Positions 5,602-14,543 of a stretch of DNA of 64,000 nucleotides are shown here, piece by piece. Position numbers and translations under genes: made by a program. Each line of letters opens with the position of its first letter. Position 1 is the first letter of the stretch. Under the pieces are notes generated by a model that was not told the DNA's origin, searched no databases, and was given only the letters and a program-made list of their open reading frames with translations. The stretch is from Marilutibacter penaei (lineage in GTDB: Bacteria > Pseudomonadota > Gammaproteobacteria > Xanthomonadales > Xanthomonadaceae), in contig NZ_JACHTE010000001.1 of NCBI RefSeq assembly GCF_014145395.1, positions 124,001 through 188,000 on the forward strand. Reading direction: 5' to 3'.

Positions 5602-8472
5602 TCAGCGTCCCGTGCGCGTCACGACGATCGCCTTGCCTTCGTAGCGCACGGTCGCGTCGGCGGCCGGTTCCAGCGCCCCGGCATCGACGCGCGGACCGTC
5701 GATCCAGCGCACGCGCACCTCCCGCGATTCCACCATGCCGGGCCAGCTGCCGACGCGCTCGCCCAGGGTCAGCTCGCCGGTGGCCTCGTTCCATGACAGC
5801 GGGATGCGACTGTGCTCGCCGCGTTCGTAGCCGTAGTCGCGGCCATCGTCCTCGTAGATCGAGGACACGCCGTCGGCACCGGTGTAGACCTCGATGGTCA
5901 GCGGCGCATCCGGCACCTCGTCGACATGCTGTTGCACGGTGATGCGCGGCACGATCGCGCCGGCGCGCACGAACAGCGGGCTTCGCTCGAGCGGGGCCGC
6001 CGCCTGGATCGACTGTCCGCCCCGGTGGCGCTGGCCGGTGTGGAAATCGATCCAGCTCGTGCCCGCCGGCAGGTAGACCTCGCGGCGGGTGGCCCCGAAC
6101 CCGGTCACGGGCGCGACCAGGAACGCGGGGCCGAACAGGTACTGGTCGTTGATGTCGGCGACCCGGGCGTCGCCCGGGAAGTCCATCGTCAGCGCGCGCA
6201 GCATGGTGCCGTCGCGGTGCCAGGTATCGGCGGCAAGCGTATAGATGTAGGGCATCAGCGCGTAGCGGAGCTTCAGGTAATAGACGAAGCTGTCGTAGTG
6301 CGGGGTGCCTTCAGGCGCGATGTTCCAGATCTCGCGGTACGGGTACTGGCCGTGCAGGCGGAAGATCGGCACGAAGGTGCCGTACTGGAACCAGCGCAGG
6401 TTGAGCTCGCGCCACTCCGGCAGGTGCGCGGGGTCCTGGGTCGCATAGCGCACCTCCGGCGAGAAGCCGCCGATGTCGAAGCTGACGTTGGGCGCGCCGG
6501 CCATCGAGGCATTGACCAGGCCCGAGACCTGCTCGCGCATGTCGTCCCAGCGCGGCACGATGTCGCCGCTCCAGAACGCGGCCGCGGCCCGCTGCTGGCC
6601 CGCGAAGTAGGCGCGGGACAGGATGAAGACGCGCTTGTCCGGGTCGACCTCGCGGGAGCCGCGGTAGACGCCTTCGGAGTGGACCAGTGGATACGAATTG
6701 AAGTACTCCACCGACGATCCCAGCGCGGTCGGCGTCGTGCGTGCCTTGCGTTCGTCGGTGTCGAGGTTGCCGTGCAGGTCCGGTTCGGTGGCGTCGAGCC
6801 ACCAGGCGTCGAAGCCCTTGCTGTTGAGCTTCCCGTTGACCTGCCGCCAGAAGATGTCCTGGGCCTCCTTCGAATACGGGTCGTAGAACGAACTGAGGTA
6901 GCCTTCGCCGATCCAGTCGCGCTCGCCGACCTCGATGTTGCGGCGGTACATCAGGCCCTTGGCATCGAACTCCTTGAAGTGCGCGGTGGTCGGGTAGAAC
7001 TTGGGCCAGACCGAGATCATGATCTGCGCGTCGCGGTCGTGGACGTGCTCGACCATGCCGGCGGGATCGGGGAAGTTCACCGGATCGAAGTCGTGCGAAC
7101 CCCAGGCGTCCTCGGGCCAGTACGACCAGTCCAGCACGATGTTGTCGATCGGAAGCCGGCGACGGCGGTACTCGTCGAGCACGTCGGTCAGTTCCTGCTG
7201 GCTCTTGTAGCGCTCGCGGCTCTGCCAGAAGCCGTAGGCCCACTTCGGCAGCATGACCGCCTTGCCGGTCAGGCCGCGGTAGCCGGCGATCAGCGCATCC
7301 ATGTCGTCGCCGGCGACCACGTAGTAGTCGATGAGCTGCGCCGCCTCGGACCAGATCGACAGGTCGCGTGCCTCTTCGGCGGGCAGCGGGTCGCGCGCCA
7401 GCAGGGCCAGGTACGCGGGCTCGATGCGGTCCCACTCCAGCCGGATGGAATGGCGCTCGCCCGCCTTCATGTCGAGCGCGGTCTCGTGGTACCAGGGATT
7501 CCAGTTCTGCCGCCAGCGGTCGAGGACGAGCTCGCCGTCGATCCACAACCGGGCGTACTCGCTGTTGTACATCGAGAAGGTATGGCGGCCGTCGGTGCGG
7601 GCGGCGATCTCGCCTTCCCAGGCGACCCGGCTGCGACCGCCCTCCTCGAGGTTCTTGCCCGCCTCGGGGAAGCGCGGCAGGTCGCTGAGGAACTGGTAGT
7701 CGATGGCGTCCTCGCGACGGACGACCCTGGTCTCGCCGCCCACGCTGTAGGTCGCGGTCAGGGCACCTTCGCGGCCGTCGGCATCGTACAGGGAGAAGGA
7801 TTCGCCCAATGGCCGGAGGCCGCGCGGGTCGCCGTAGCGGGTGATCGAGTTGTTGTCCCAGAGGATCCCGTAGTTGCGGGTGGAGACCAGGTAGGGGATG
7901 GCGTTGTCGATGTTGTGCTGGAGCAGTTCGATGTCGCGTCCCTTGAGGTTCATCCAGCCCTGCTGGTGCAGGCCGGTGCCATGGAACGCCTCGTCGTCCG
8001 GGGAAAGGAAGCGCTGGCGGATGCCGTAGTAGGACGTGCCCTCGAACTCCACCGGCTCGAAGTGGCGGGCGGACTCGGCGAGCAGTGGCTGGCCGGCGGC
8101 GTCGAAGAAGGCGACGCGACCGTCCACCGTCGATACCTCGGCGGAGATGCGCGGCGCCTGCAGGCGGACCACGCCATCGCCTTCGCTCACCTCGTAGGGC
8201 GGCGGTCCGTCACCGTCGGCGATGCGCATCAGGCTCGGCGAGCGTTCGAAGCGGCCGTCCGGGTCGGCCAGCACGCGGATCACGCCGGCATCGACCACCT
8301 CCAGGCGCACGTCGGCGGCGCCTTCGGCCGAAGGCCGGACGGTGATGCCGGCGTTGGAGCGCTCCCAGTCCGACGCCAGCGCTTCGCCGACACCGACCAG
8401 GGACACCGCCACTGCCAGCAGGGCGAGCCCGGCGCCATTCCACGCCCGCGCGGTCTTCAGGTTCACTTGCAT
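5602..8472 (-). CDS. GH31 alpha-xylosidase with PA14-like insert
   Basis: A 956-residue enzyme expected to release alpha-1,6-xylose from the non-reducing end of xyloglucan oligosaccharides. A Sec signal peptide occupies about residues 1-34. Between the N-terminal beta-domain and the TIM barrel sits an insert (about residues 230-370: VVRREDAIDYQFLSDLPRF... AARTDGRHTFSMYNSEYARLWIDGE) that reads as a PA14 domain, the arrangement seen in Cellvibrio Xyl31A. The nucleophile is D560 in WWLDATEPD and the acid/base D637 in FWSGDIVPRW. A strong ribosome site (AGGAGGAAGG) precedes the ATG. It lies between GH35 and GH95 in the operon. Confidence 0.93.
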   Translation of the reverse strand: MQVNLKTARAWNGAGLALLAVAVSLVGVGEALASDWERSNAGITVRPSAEGAADVRLEVVDAGVIRVLADPDGRFERSPSLMRIADGDGPPPYEVSEGDGVVRLQAPRISAEVSTVDGRVAFFDAAGQPLLAESARHFEPVEFEGTSYYGIRQRFLSPDDEAFHGTGLHQQGWMNLKGRDIELLQHNIDNAIPYLVSTRNYGILWDNNSITRYGDPRGLRPLGESFSLYDADGREGALTATYSVGGETRVVRREDAIDYQFLSDLPRFPEAGKNLEEGGRSRVAWEGEIAARTDGRHTFSMYNSEYARLWIDGELVLDRWRQNWNPWYHETALDMKAGERHSIRLEWDRIEPAYLALLARDPLPAEEARDLSIWSEAAQLIDYYVVAGDDMDALIAGYRGLTGKAVMLPKWAYGFWQSRERYKSQQELTDVLDEYRRRRLPIDNIVLDWSYWPEDAWGSHDFDPVNFPDPAGMVEHVHDRDAQIMISVWPKFYPTTAHFKEFDAKGLMYRRNIEVGERDWIGEGYLSSFYDPYSKEAQDIFWRQVNGKLNSKGFDAWWLDATEPDLHGNLDTDERKARTTPTALGSSVEYFNSYPLVHSEGVYRGSREVDPDKRVFILSRAYFAGQQRAAAAFWSGDIVPRWDDMREQVSGLVNASMAGAPNVSFDIGGFSPEVRYATQDPAHLPEWRELNLRWFQYGTFVPIFRLHGQYPYREIWNIAPEGTPHYDSFVYYLKLRYALMPYIYTLAADTWHRDGTMLRALTMDFPGDARVADINDQYLFGPAFLVAPVTGFGATRREVYLPAGTSWIDFHTGQRHRGGQSIQAAAPLERSPLFVRAGAIVPRITVQQHVDEVPDAPLTIEVYTGADGVSSIYEDDGRDYGYERGEHSRIPLSWNEATGELTLGERVGSWPGMVESREVRVRWIDGPRVDAGALEPAADATVRYEGKAIVVTRTGR

Positions 8473-8527
8473 TCCTTCCTCCTCTGCGTCGCGGCGCGTT
8501 CGCCACGACCTGCCATGTCCAGGTGTG

Positions 8528-10231
8528 TCACCAGGTCGCCAGCTTCACCCGCAACAGCTGCGTGGCGCTGGAGAAGTTGAGTCCGTAGTCGGTCTGGTCG
8601 CCGTTCCAGCGACGCCGGAACACCCACTCGCCATCGACGTAGGTGCCTTCCTCGACGTACTCGAACATCTGCCTGGCGGCGACGGCGGGGTCGCGCGCGA
8701 CGATCTCCACGCGCGCATGGGCGCCGGTGACCAGGTACTCGTCCGGCCCGAGCCGGGCGACCAGGGCACGGCCGGTGGGCTCGGGGTTGCCGGGCGGCTC
8801 GCCCTGGAACCAGAACTGCGGCACGCCATAGGTGACGACCATGTTCCAGCGTTCGTCGATCGGCAGCACCTGCACCGGTTCGCCGGGCTGTTCCGCGGTG
8901 GCGCGGACGTTGCCTTCGAAGCTCGCGCGGGCGATCACCCGTGCCGCGGGCGATACCAGGCGGTAGTTCAGCGCGAAGTCCTCCAGCGCCGCTTCGTCCA
9001 GGTGCTTGGCGCCCAGCGGCCAGTTGGAGTAGCGCGAGAAGTCGATGCCGAACGGCGACCAGCCGATGGCCTGGTGGCCGAGCGCGGAGAAGAAGTAGCG
9101 GGGATACTCCGCGCGGTTGCCGGTCTCGGCGACGAACAACGGGTTGTCCGCGCGCGAGTAGCGGTCGAGCACGGTCGTGTAGTGCAGGTACTCCGGCATG
9201 TAGATGTCGGGCGCGAGCAGGTCGATGTGCGGTGCGGCCGCCTTGTAGACGTCAAGCACGTTGTCGGTGGGGCCGCCGCTTGCGTACTGGCCGGGCTGGC
9301 CGGGGTTGAAGGGACCGCGGAGGGCCGCGTTGACCAGCATCGGCAGCGGATACTCCGCCTTGCCCGCTTCCGCGACCTGGTCGATGTAGCGGGCGATGTG
9401 CCAGGCGTGGAAGAACTCGTCGGCGTCCGCCCCGAACACCTCGCGCCAGTGGCCGGGCGGCTTGCCCAGCCTGTCCAGCAGCGCCGCCGGGACCGGAGCA
9501 TCGAAGGCCCGCTGCGCCAGGGGAGAGAAATCGCGCACGCTGCCGTAGGTCCCCGGCTCGTTCTGCGGCTGCACCATGATCACGGTGCGCTGCGGATCGA
9601 CCTCCGCCAGGTGGCGCATCAACCGGACGAACGCCTTGCGGTCGGCCTCAAGCGTGGCCTCGCCATGCGGTGAAAGCGAGTTGATCGTCCGCCCGTCGGC
9701 GGTCACCACGCGCGGGAAGCGCTCGTTGTCGAGCTTCACCCAGGCGGGCGCGTAATGGGGCGCGTTGTTCTTCCAGGTCGCGAACCACAGCAGGATCAGC
9801 CTGAGGTCGCGCTCGCGCGCCTGCGCCAGCAGGGTGTCGACGAAGGTGAAATCGAAGGTGCCCTCCACCGCTTCCACCTGCTCCCAGGCCACCGGGACCA
9901 TCACGGTGTTCGGCCCGACGACCTCGATCGCGGGCCAGACATCCTCCAGGGCATGCGGCCAGTTGCTGGAGTTGTTGACCTGGGCGCCGAGGATCAGGAA
10001 CGGTTCGCCATCGACCAGCAAGGCGTGGCGACCGTCGCGGGTCACGACTTCGGGGACGGGTGCGCTTCCGGAGGCCGCCGCCTCCGGTGCGCCCGGACCG
10101 GCGTGGGCGGGCCCCGATGCGGCAGGTTCCGGTGCCCCCCCGGGCCCGGCGCAGGCGGCGAGCAGCAAGGCCGCCGCCAGCAGGCCCGCAAAGCCGTGGC
10201 GAGCGGGACGTGAAGGATCGATCGCGTGCAT
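8528..10231 (-). CDS. GH35 beta-galactosidase, lipoprotein
   Basis: A GH35/DUF5597-type beta-galactosidase expected to remove beta-1,2-galactose from xyloglucan side chains. The start at 10231 gives 567 residues with a lipoprotein signal (lipobox LLAAC, C27); an ATG 24 bases earlier, just after the acetylesterase stop, is an alternative. Barrel motifs are EPFLILGAQVNNSSNWP, VMVPVAWEQVEAVEGTFDF and LWFATWKNNAPHYAPAWVK. The likely acid/base is the Glu of QPQNEPGTYGS and the nucleophile the Glu of PLFVAETGNRAEYP. The C-terminal 150 residues form a beta-rich DUF5597-like domain. The lipidated N-terminus suggests periplasmic or outer-membrane anchoring. Confidence 0.9.
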   Translation of the reverse strand: MHAIDPSRPARHGFAGLLAAALLLAACAGPGGAPEPAASGPAHAGPGAPEAAASGSAPVPEVVTRDGRHALLVDGEPFLILGAQVNNSSNWPHALEDVWPAIEVVGPNTVMVPVAWEQVEAVEGTFDFTFVDTLLAQARERDLRLILLWFATWKNNAPHYAPAWVKLDNERFPRVVTADGRTINSLSPHGEATLEADRKAFVRLMRHLAEVDPQRTVIMVQPQNEPGTYGSVRDFSPLAQRAFDAPVPAALLDRLGKPPGHWREVFGADADEFFHAWHIARYIDQVAEAGKAEYPLPMLVNAALRGPFNPGQPGQYASGGPTDNVLDVYKAAAPHIDLLAPDIYMPEYLHYTTVLDRYSRADNPLFVAETGNRAEYPRYFFSALGHQAIGWSPFGIDFSRYSNWPLGAKHLDEAALEDFALNYRLVSPAARVIARASFEGNVRATAEQPGEPVQVLPIDERWNMVVTYGVPQFWFQGEPPGNPEPTGRALVARLGPDEYLVTGAHARVEIVARDPAVAARQMFEYVEEGTYVDGEWVFRRRWNGDQTDYGLNFSSATQLLRVKLATW

Positions 10232-10257
10232 GTGGGGCGGTTCCTCGTATCGCATGC

Positions 10258-12171
10258 TCAGCGCAACGGCTGTCGGAAGGGCGAGGCCGGCAGGCCGGCG
10301 TCGTTCATCAGGTTGGCGTCCACCGGCGCGTCCTTCCATGCGTACCGCAGCTCGACCGGGTGGGGAACCCCGTCGGCCCTGAGCACCACGACGTCGCCTT
10401 CGACGCGTGCCTGCGCGGCATGGAACACGCCGTCGTCGCCCGCCAGCTCGAAGCCGCGCACGGCGCCACCGCCGCGCGCCACGAGCGCGCCGGCACCGCT
10501 TTCGAAGGCCAGGGTGACCTCGCTCCCCGCGACGTCGGCGTCGCCCGGCACCGGCCCGTGCCAGGGCAGGTCCTCGCCGAACGCGACATGGCGGGCCGCC
10601 AGGGCCAACCGCTTCCCGACGGTCTGTTTGTCCGCTGGATGGATGTCATCGACGTCGCCGACGTCGATGGCCACCGCCTGCGCCGTCGCCGGCAGCGCCA
10701 GCGCCGCCGACTGCGATTCGCGCAGCACCGCCCACGGGCTGCCCGAAGGCGAATCCACGCCGGAACCGAAGCTGGCCAGCTGCACCCACAGGAAGGGCAT
10801 GGCGGGCCGTTCCCACTGCGCGCGCCACCGGCCGATCATCGCCGGGAACTGCTGGCGGTAACGGGCGGCATCCTCGAGGCTGCCCGCGTTGGATTCCCCC
10901 TGGTACCAGATCACGCCCTTCAGCGGGTACGGCTGCAGCGGATGGACCATCGCGTTGTAGAGGAGCGTGGGGAACTGGTTCTTGTCCTCCACCAGGCCGA
11001 TGTCCACCCGGGCCGGCCGGAACACCCAGGGCCCGTCCAACAGGCGCGCGACGCCGCCTTCCGGCTGGACGAACAGTTCGTCGGGCCCGCCGTGGATCCC
11101 GCCGCCACCCCCGTCGTCCACGACCCGGATCGCGACCACGTTGCGCCCCGGTCGCAGGACCGCCGCGGGCACGGCGTAGCGCCGGGGCACGTTGTACTGG
11201 CCGCGGAGCCCACCGACGCGCTCGCCGTTGACCCAGGTCGTGTCGGTATCGTCGATCCGGCCGACGCCGAGCCACAATCCGCCCGCGGCCTCGTCGGGTG
11301 TCAGGGAGAACGATGTCCGATACCAGCCCACGCCATCGATCCCGGCCCAGCCCGTGGTTTCCCACAGGGCCGGCACGGTGGCGGTCGACCACCCGGATGC
11401 ATCGTGCGCGGGATCCTGCCAGTGGGCGTCGTCGGCCGGCAGGTCCCCGTATCGGGCGAGGTTGCGGCGCGTTTCCGCCAGCCGCCGTTCGTCCGAGGCG
11501 CGCAGTTCGCGGCCGCGTGCAGCGACCTGGGCCGGGTCCATCCCCAGTGCCTCCGCGTCCATCCAGGCTTCGATGCGGCTGCCGCCCCAGGTGCTGTCGA
11601 TGATGCCGATCGGCACGCCGGCGAGCTCACGCATCTCCCTTGCGAAGAAATGCGCGACCGCGGAGAAGTCGCCGGCGACACCCGGGGAAGACGCGATCCA
11701 CGTCCCGCCCGCTAGCTGCCATCGAGGCGCTCCGCCCCAGGACTTCGGCACCTTGAAGTGGCGGATGAGGGGATCGGTGGCCCGCGCGATCTCGGCCCGG
11801 GCGTCCGCCGAGCGGACGATCGGCCACTCCATGTTCGACTGCCCCGAGGCCAGCCACACGTCGCCGACCAGCACGTCGCGGATATCGATCCTGCCTTCAT
11901 CGTCCTCGACGCGCAGCACTTCCGGCCTGTCATCGGCACCTCGCGCCGGCAGCTGCAGGCGCCAGTGGCCCGAAGCATCGGCGTCGGCGTGCGCGACGTC
12001 GCCGTCGAACTCGACGCGGACGCCCGCACCGGGCGTGGACCGGCCCCAGACCACGATCGGCGTGTCGCGTTGCAGCACCATGCCGTCCGAGAACATCCGC
12101 GGCAGTTCCGCCGCGTCCGTCGTGGGCGCGATGCCCAGGGCGGTCGCGAACAGGATGCCAAGTCGTTTCAT
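10258..12171 (-). CDS. CE20-type xyloglucan O-acetylesterase (SASA/SGNH fold)
   Basis: A 637-residue secreted esterase with a 20-residue signal peptide. The SGNH catalytic serine is S112 in LASGQSNMEWP; the second half of the fold supplies GVIWYQGESNAG and the DVDDIHPADK block carrying the catalytic Asp/His. A jelly-roll insert (about residues 265-375: WSTATVPALWETTGWAGIDG... YAVPAAVLRPGRNVVAIRV) splits the fold. This layout and locus position match the acetylesterase of the Xanthomonas xyloglucan locus that founded family CE20. Removing acetyl groups from galactosyl residues would let GH35 act. The ATG overlaps the GH74 stop by four bases. Automatic annotation would probably say sialate O-acetylesterase, which the context does not support. 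Confidence 0.87.
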   Translation of the reverse strand: MKRLGILFATALGIAPTTDAAELPRMFSDGMVLQRDTPIVVWGRSTPGAGVRVEFDGDVAHADADASGHWRLQLPARGADDRPEVLRVEDDEGRIDIRDVLVGDVWLASGQSNMEWPIVRSADARAEIARATDPLIRHFKVPKSWGGAPRWQLAGGTWIASSPGVAGDFSAVAHFFAREMRELAGVPIGIIDSTWGGSRIEAWMDAEALGMDPAQVAARGRELRASDERRLAETRRNLARYGDLPADDAHWQDPAHDASGWSTATVPALWETTGWAGIDGVGWYRTSFSLTPDEAAGGLWLGVGRIDDTDTTWVNGERVGGLRGQYNVPRRYAVPAAVLRPGRNVVAIRVVDDGGGGGIHGGPDELFVQPEGGVARLLDGPWVFRPARVDIGLVEDKNQFPTLLYNAMVHPLQPYPLKGVIWYQGESNAGSLEDAARYRQQFPAMIGRWRAQWERPAMPFLWVQLASFGSGVDSPSGSPWAVLRESQSAALALPATAQAVAIDVGDVDDIHPADKQTVGKRLALAARHVAFGEDLPWHGPVPGDADVAGSEVTLAFESGAGALVARGGGAVRGFELAGDDGVFHAAQARVEGDVVVLRADGVPHPVELRYAWKDAPVDANLMNDAGLPASPFRQPLR

Positions 12172-14396
12172 CGTGGATCTCCGTACCAGATGCCGCGTCC
12201 TTCCGTGCCGAAGTAGACGCGGCCGGGAATGCGCGGGTCGCCGGTGACGTGGCGGATGATGCCGCTGAAGCGCAGGCGGTCGTCATCGATGCGCACCCAG
12301 TGCGCGCCATCGTCGTCCGAGCGGAACAGCCCGTGCCGGCCGTCGACCTGGCCGGCGAGATACAGTGCCAGTGGCCCGCCCTCGCGTACGGGTGCGCCCA
12401 CGCCGATGGAGTCGGCGCGCTCGATGCCCGGCAGCGCGCGCAGCCGCCCACTCTTCCAGCGCAGCAAGCCTCGCCCGCCGGCGGCGATCCAGGCCTCGCC
12501 CGGCCGCGTGGGATGCGCCTCGATCTCCACGCGATGCCCGTCGCCGACCGCCGCCCTGCCCGCCCCGCTCACGTCGGCCACTTCGAACGAAGCACCGCCA
12601 TCACCGCTGGCATAGAGCCTGCCCGTCGCCGGGTCGTAGCCATGGAAGAGCGCCGGCGCGACACGGTCCGCCTCCACCACGGCGGTCTCCGGCAGGCCGA
12701 CCACCTCCTGCCAGTGCCGTCCGCGATCCAGGCTCAGCCAGTGCCCGCCCCTGCGCGGCGACCAGAGCACGCGATGGCCGTCGGCGGCGATCGTGATGCG
12801 ACCGGCGCCTTCCCCATCGGGCGGCTCGCTGGTGAATGCGGTCCAGGTGCGGCCGCCATCTTCGGACCATGCGCCACGCACCGCGCCTTCCGGCCTGTCA
12901 TGGAAATGTCCGGTCCGGACCATCACCCCGGGCTGCTGGCCGGCGAATGCCAGGCTCTCGGTGTTGGAGAAGCGCACGCCGGCGAAGCGTGCCTGCGACG
13001 CATCCAGGTCGTCGTGGACGAAACCGTCGATGTCGCCGAGTCCGGACACCAGGTGTGCGCCCTCCGGCGGACTGGCCAATGCCAGCGGCACGGTCTCCTC
13101 GAAGCCGGCCTGTTCGAAGCGCCACGCCACGGGCTCGCCCACGCCCCGGTCGTGGGCGTTGGTCGATGCCCAGATGCCGTAGCCGGTCACGAACCAGGTC
13201 CGGTCCGGGTCGTGCGGATCGATCTCCACGTCGGCCATCCAGTGCGGCCGCGCATCCGCCGTCCAGGGCGCCGTGTCGCGCTCGAAGCGCGCGTCCTCCA
13301 GCATCGGCCGCCAGTGCTTCCCGCCATCCGTGCTGCGGAACAGCTCGTCGTGCGGCGAGAACCGGTTGAAGGTCGTGGCGACGATGACATCGGGGTCGCC
13401 GGCATCGACCGCCACCGCGCCCCAGCCGAATCCGTCGCCTTCGCCATCGGTGTCCTGGGCGACGGGGGTGATGTCGGTCCAACTGCCATCGGACGGATCG
13501 AAGCGCCAGACCGCGCCGTCGCTCATGGTGTTCGGCCCCGGCTCGTCCCCGTAACTCAGCAGGTAGCGGCCGCGGGCATCGCGCACCATGTGGTTCGGCC
13601 GCAGCCCGGTGGGCTGGCCGGGGATGGCATTCCAGCGGAGCCCGCCGTCCGTCGACCGGAACAGGGAGGTGCCACCGGTGGCGATGCCGGCGTAGACGGT
13701 ACGCGACGGCCGGCCGTTCCCGCCGCTCGCGGGATCGAAGACCACGAAGACGATGCCCACCGGCTGCGGCCCGTTCCAGCCCTGCGTAGCGGCACCGGGG
13801 CCCACGGCCGACGCCGGGAATCCGTCTGCCTTCGCCCACCGTACGCCGGCGTCGTCGCTGCGCCACAGGCCGTCCGCCCGGGTGCCGAACAGGAGGATAT
13901 CCCCGTCGTTGGGGTCCACCGCCAGGCGTTCGCCGTTGCCCCGCCCCTGCGCGTTGGCGCCGAGCTTGAACGGCAGCGCCGTGCGTTCGAAGGTGGTACC
14001 CCGGTCGCGCGAGCGCAGGATCGCGCCGTCGCTGCCGCGTTCATGCAGATAGGTCCCCACGGCCAGGTAGAGGCGATCGGGATCCGAGGGATCCAGGGCC
14101 AGGCTCTCGACGCCAAAGCGCCCCTGGTCGCCGGGGCCCATCCAGTCGAGCAGCGGCCGCCAGCGCCGTGTCTCCGGCATCCAACGGTAGGCACCCCCGA
14201 TATCGGTGCGCGCATACAGCAGCCCGGGTTCGGACGGGTGGAAGACCAGGCCGGTCACGAAGCCGCCACCGCCGACGGCGACGTTCTTCCAGGCATACGC
14301 CTGGGTGGGCGCCGGCACCGCGGTCGCCGGGCTCGCGGCCAGTCCTGCAAGGCACAGCGCGATGGCGCATGCGCGCCGGAGTCGGAAGAAAGGCAT
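12168..14396 (-). CDS. GH74 endo-xyloglucanase
   Basis: A 742-residue secreted enzyme with a signal peptide of about 26 residues that cleaves the xyloglucan backbone. It shows two seven-bladed beta-propeller halves, with repeated blade motifs such as LFRSTDGGLRW, LFRSTDGGKHW and GAWSEDGGRTW. The two catalytic aspartates fall in the canonical places: D65 in YARTDIGGAYRW and the Asp of LVSGLGDIDGFVHDDL. No carbohydrate-binding module is attached. I chose the ATG at 14396; a GTG two codons upstream is also possible and neither has a strong ribosome site. It follows the receptor gene after 147 bases that contain two hairpins. Confidence 0.93.
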   Translation of the reverse strand: MPFFRLRRACAIALCLAGLAASPATAVPAPTQAYAWKNVAVGGGGFVTGLVFHPSEPGLLYARTDIGGAYRWMPETRRWRPLLDWMGPGDQGRFGVESLALDPSDPDRLYLAVGTYLHERGSDGAILRSRDRGTTFERTALPFKLGANAQGRGNGERLAVDPNDGDILLFGTRADGLWRSDDAGVRWAKADGFPASAVGPGAATQGWNGPQPVGIVFVVFDPASGGNGRPSRTVYAGIATGGTSLFRSTDGGLRWNAIPGQPTGLRPNHMVRDARGRYLLSYGDEPGPNTMSDGAVWRFDPSDGSWTDITPVAQDTDGEGDGFGWGAVAVDAGDPDVIVATTFNRFSPHDELFRSTDGGKHWRPMLEDARFERDTAPWTADARPHWMADVEIDPHDPDRTWFVTGYGIWASTNAHDRGVGEPVAWRFEQAGFEETVPLALASPPEGAHLVSGLGDIDGFVHDDLDASQARFAGVRFSNTESLAFAGQQPGVMVRTGHFHDRPEGAVRGAWSEDGGRTWTAFTSEPPDGEGAGRITIAADGHRVLWSPRRGGHWLSLDRGRHWQEVVGLPETAVVEADRVAPALFHGYDPATGRLYASGDGGASFEVADVSGAGRAAVGDGHRVEIEAHPTRPGEAWIAAGGRGLLRWKSGRLRALPGIERADSIGVGAPVREGGPLALYLAGQVDGRHGLFRSDDDGAHWVRIDDDRLRFSGIIRHVTGDPRIPGRVYFGTEGRGIWYGDPR

Positions 14397-14423
14397 GGTC
14401 ACGGGGTTCGTCGCCGCTCCCCA

Positions 14424-14520
14424 CCCCCGGCATGCCGGGGGCGTGCAGGTTCCGCGGCCGCGACGGCCGGCCCGGGAGCAGCGGGCCAGGGGCGATGCGC
14501 CCCGTCCGGCGGACAGGGCG
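14424..14520 (-). other. two hairpins in the receptor/GH74 intergenic spacer
   Basis: Two inverted repeats lie in the 147-base spacer: a perfect 18-bp palindrome at 14424-14441 (7-bp stem CCCCCGG with a CATG loop) and a 10-bp stem at 14498-14520 with a GGC loop and one possible G-U pair. Neither has a U-run, so they look like mRNA-stabilising or attenuating structures rather than terminators. A role in setting receptor versus enzyme expression is inference. Confidence 0.55.
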
Positions 14521-14543
14521 CGGCCACGGTCGCGGTCGGGCGC

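Noticed and set aside
3103-5796. Long plus-strand open frame opposite the GH95 gene
   Set aside because: High GC suppresses stops in the antisense frame. The sequence has no domain, and GH95 motifs lie on the minus strand.
5812-8580. 922-codon plus-strand frame opposite GH31
   Set aside because: Antisense shadow of a confirmed GH31 gene; Val/Arg-rich with no recognisable fold.
10258-12171. Sialate O-acetylesterase function
   Set aside because: Shared fold only; no sialic-acid genes are near, and the xyloglucan operon supports CE20-type esterase activity.
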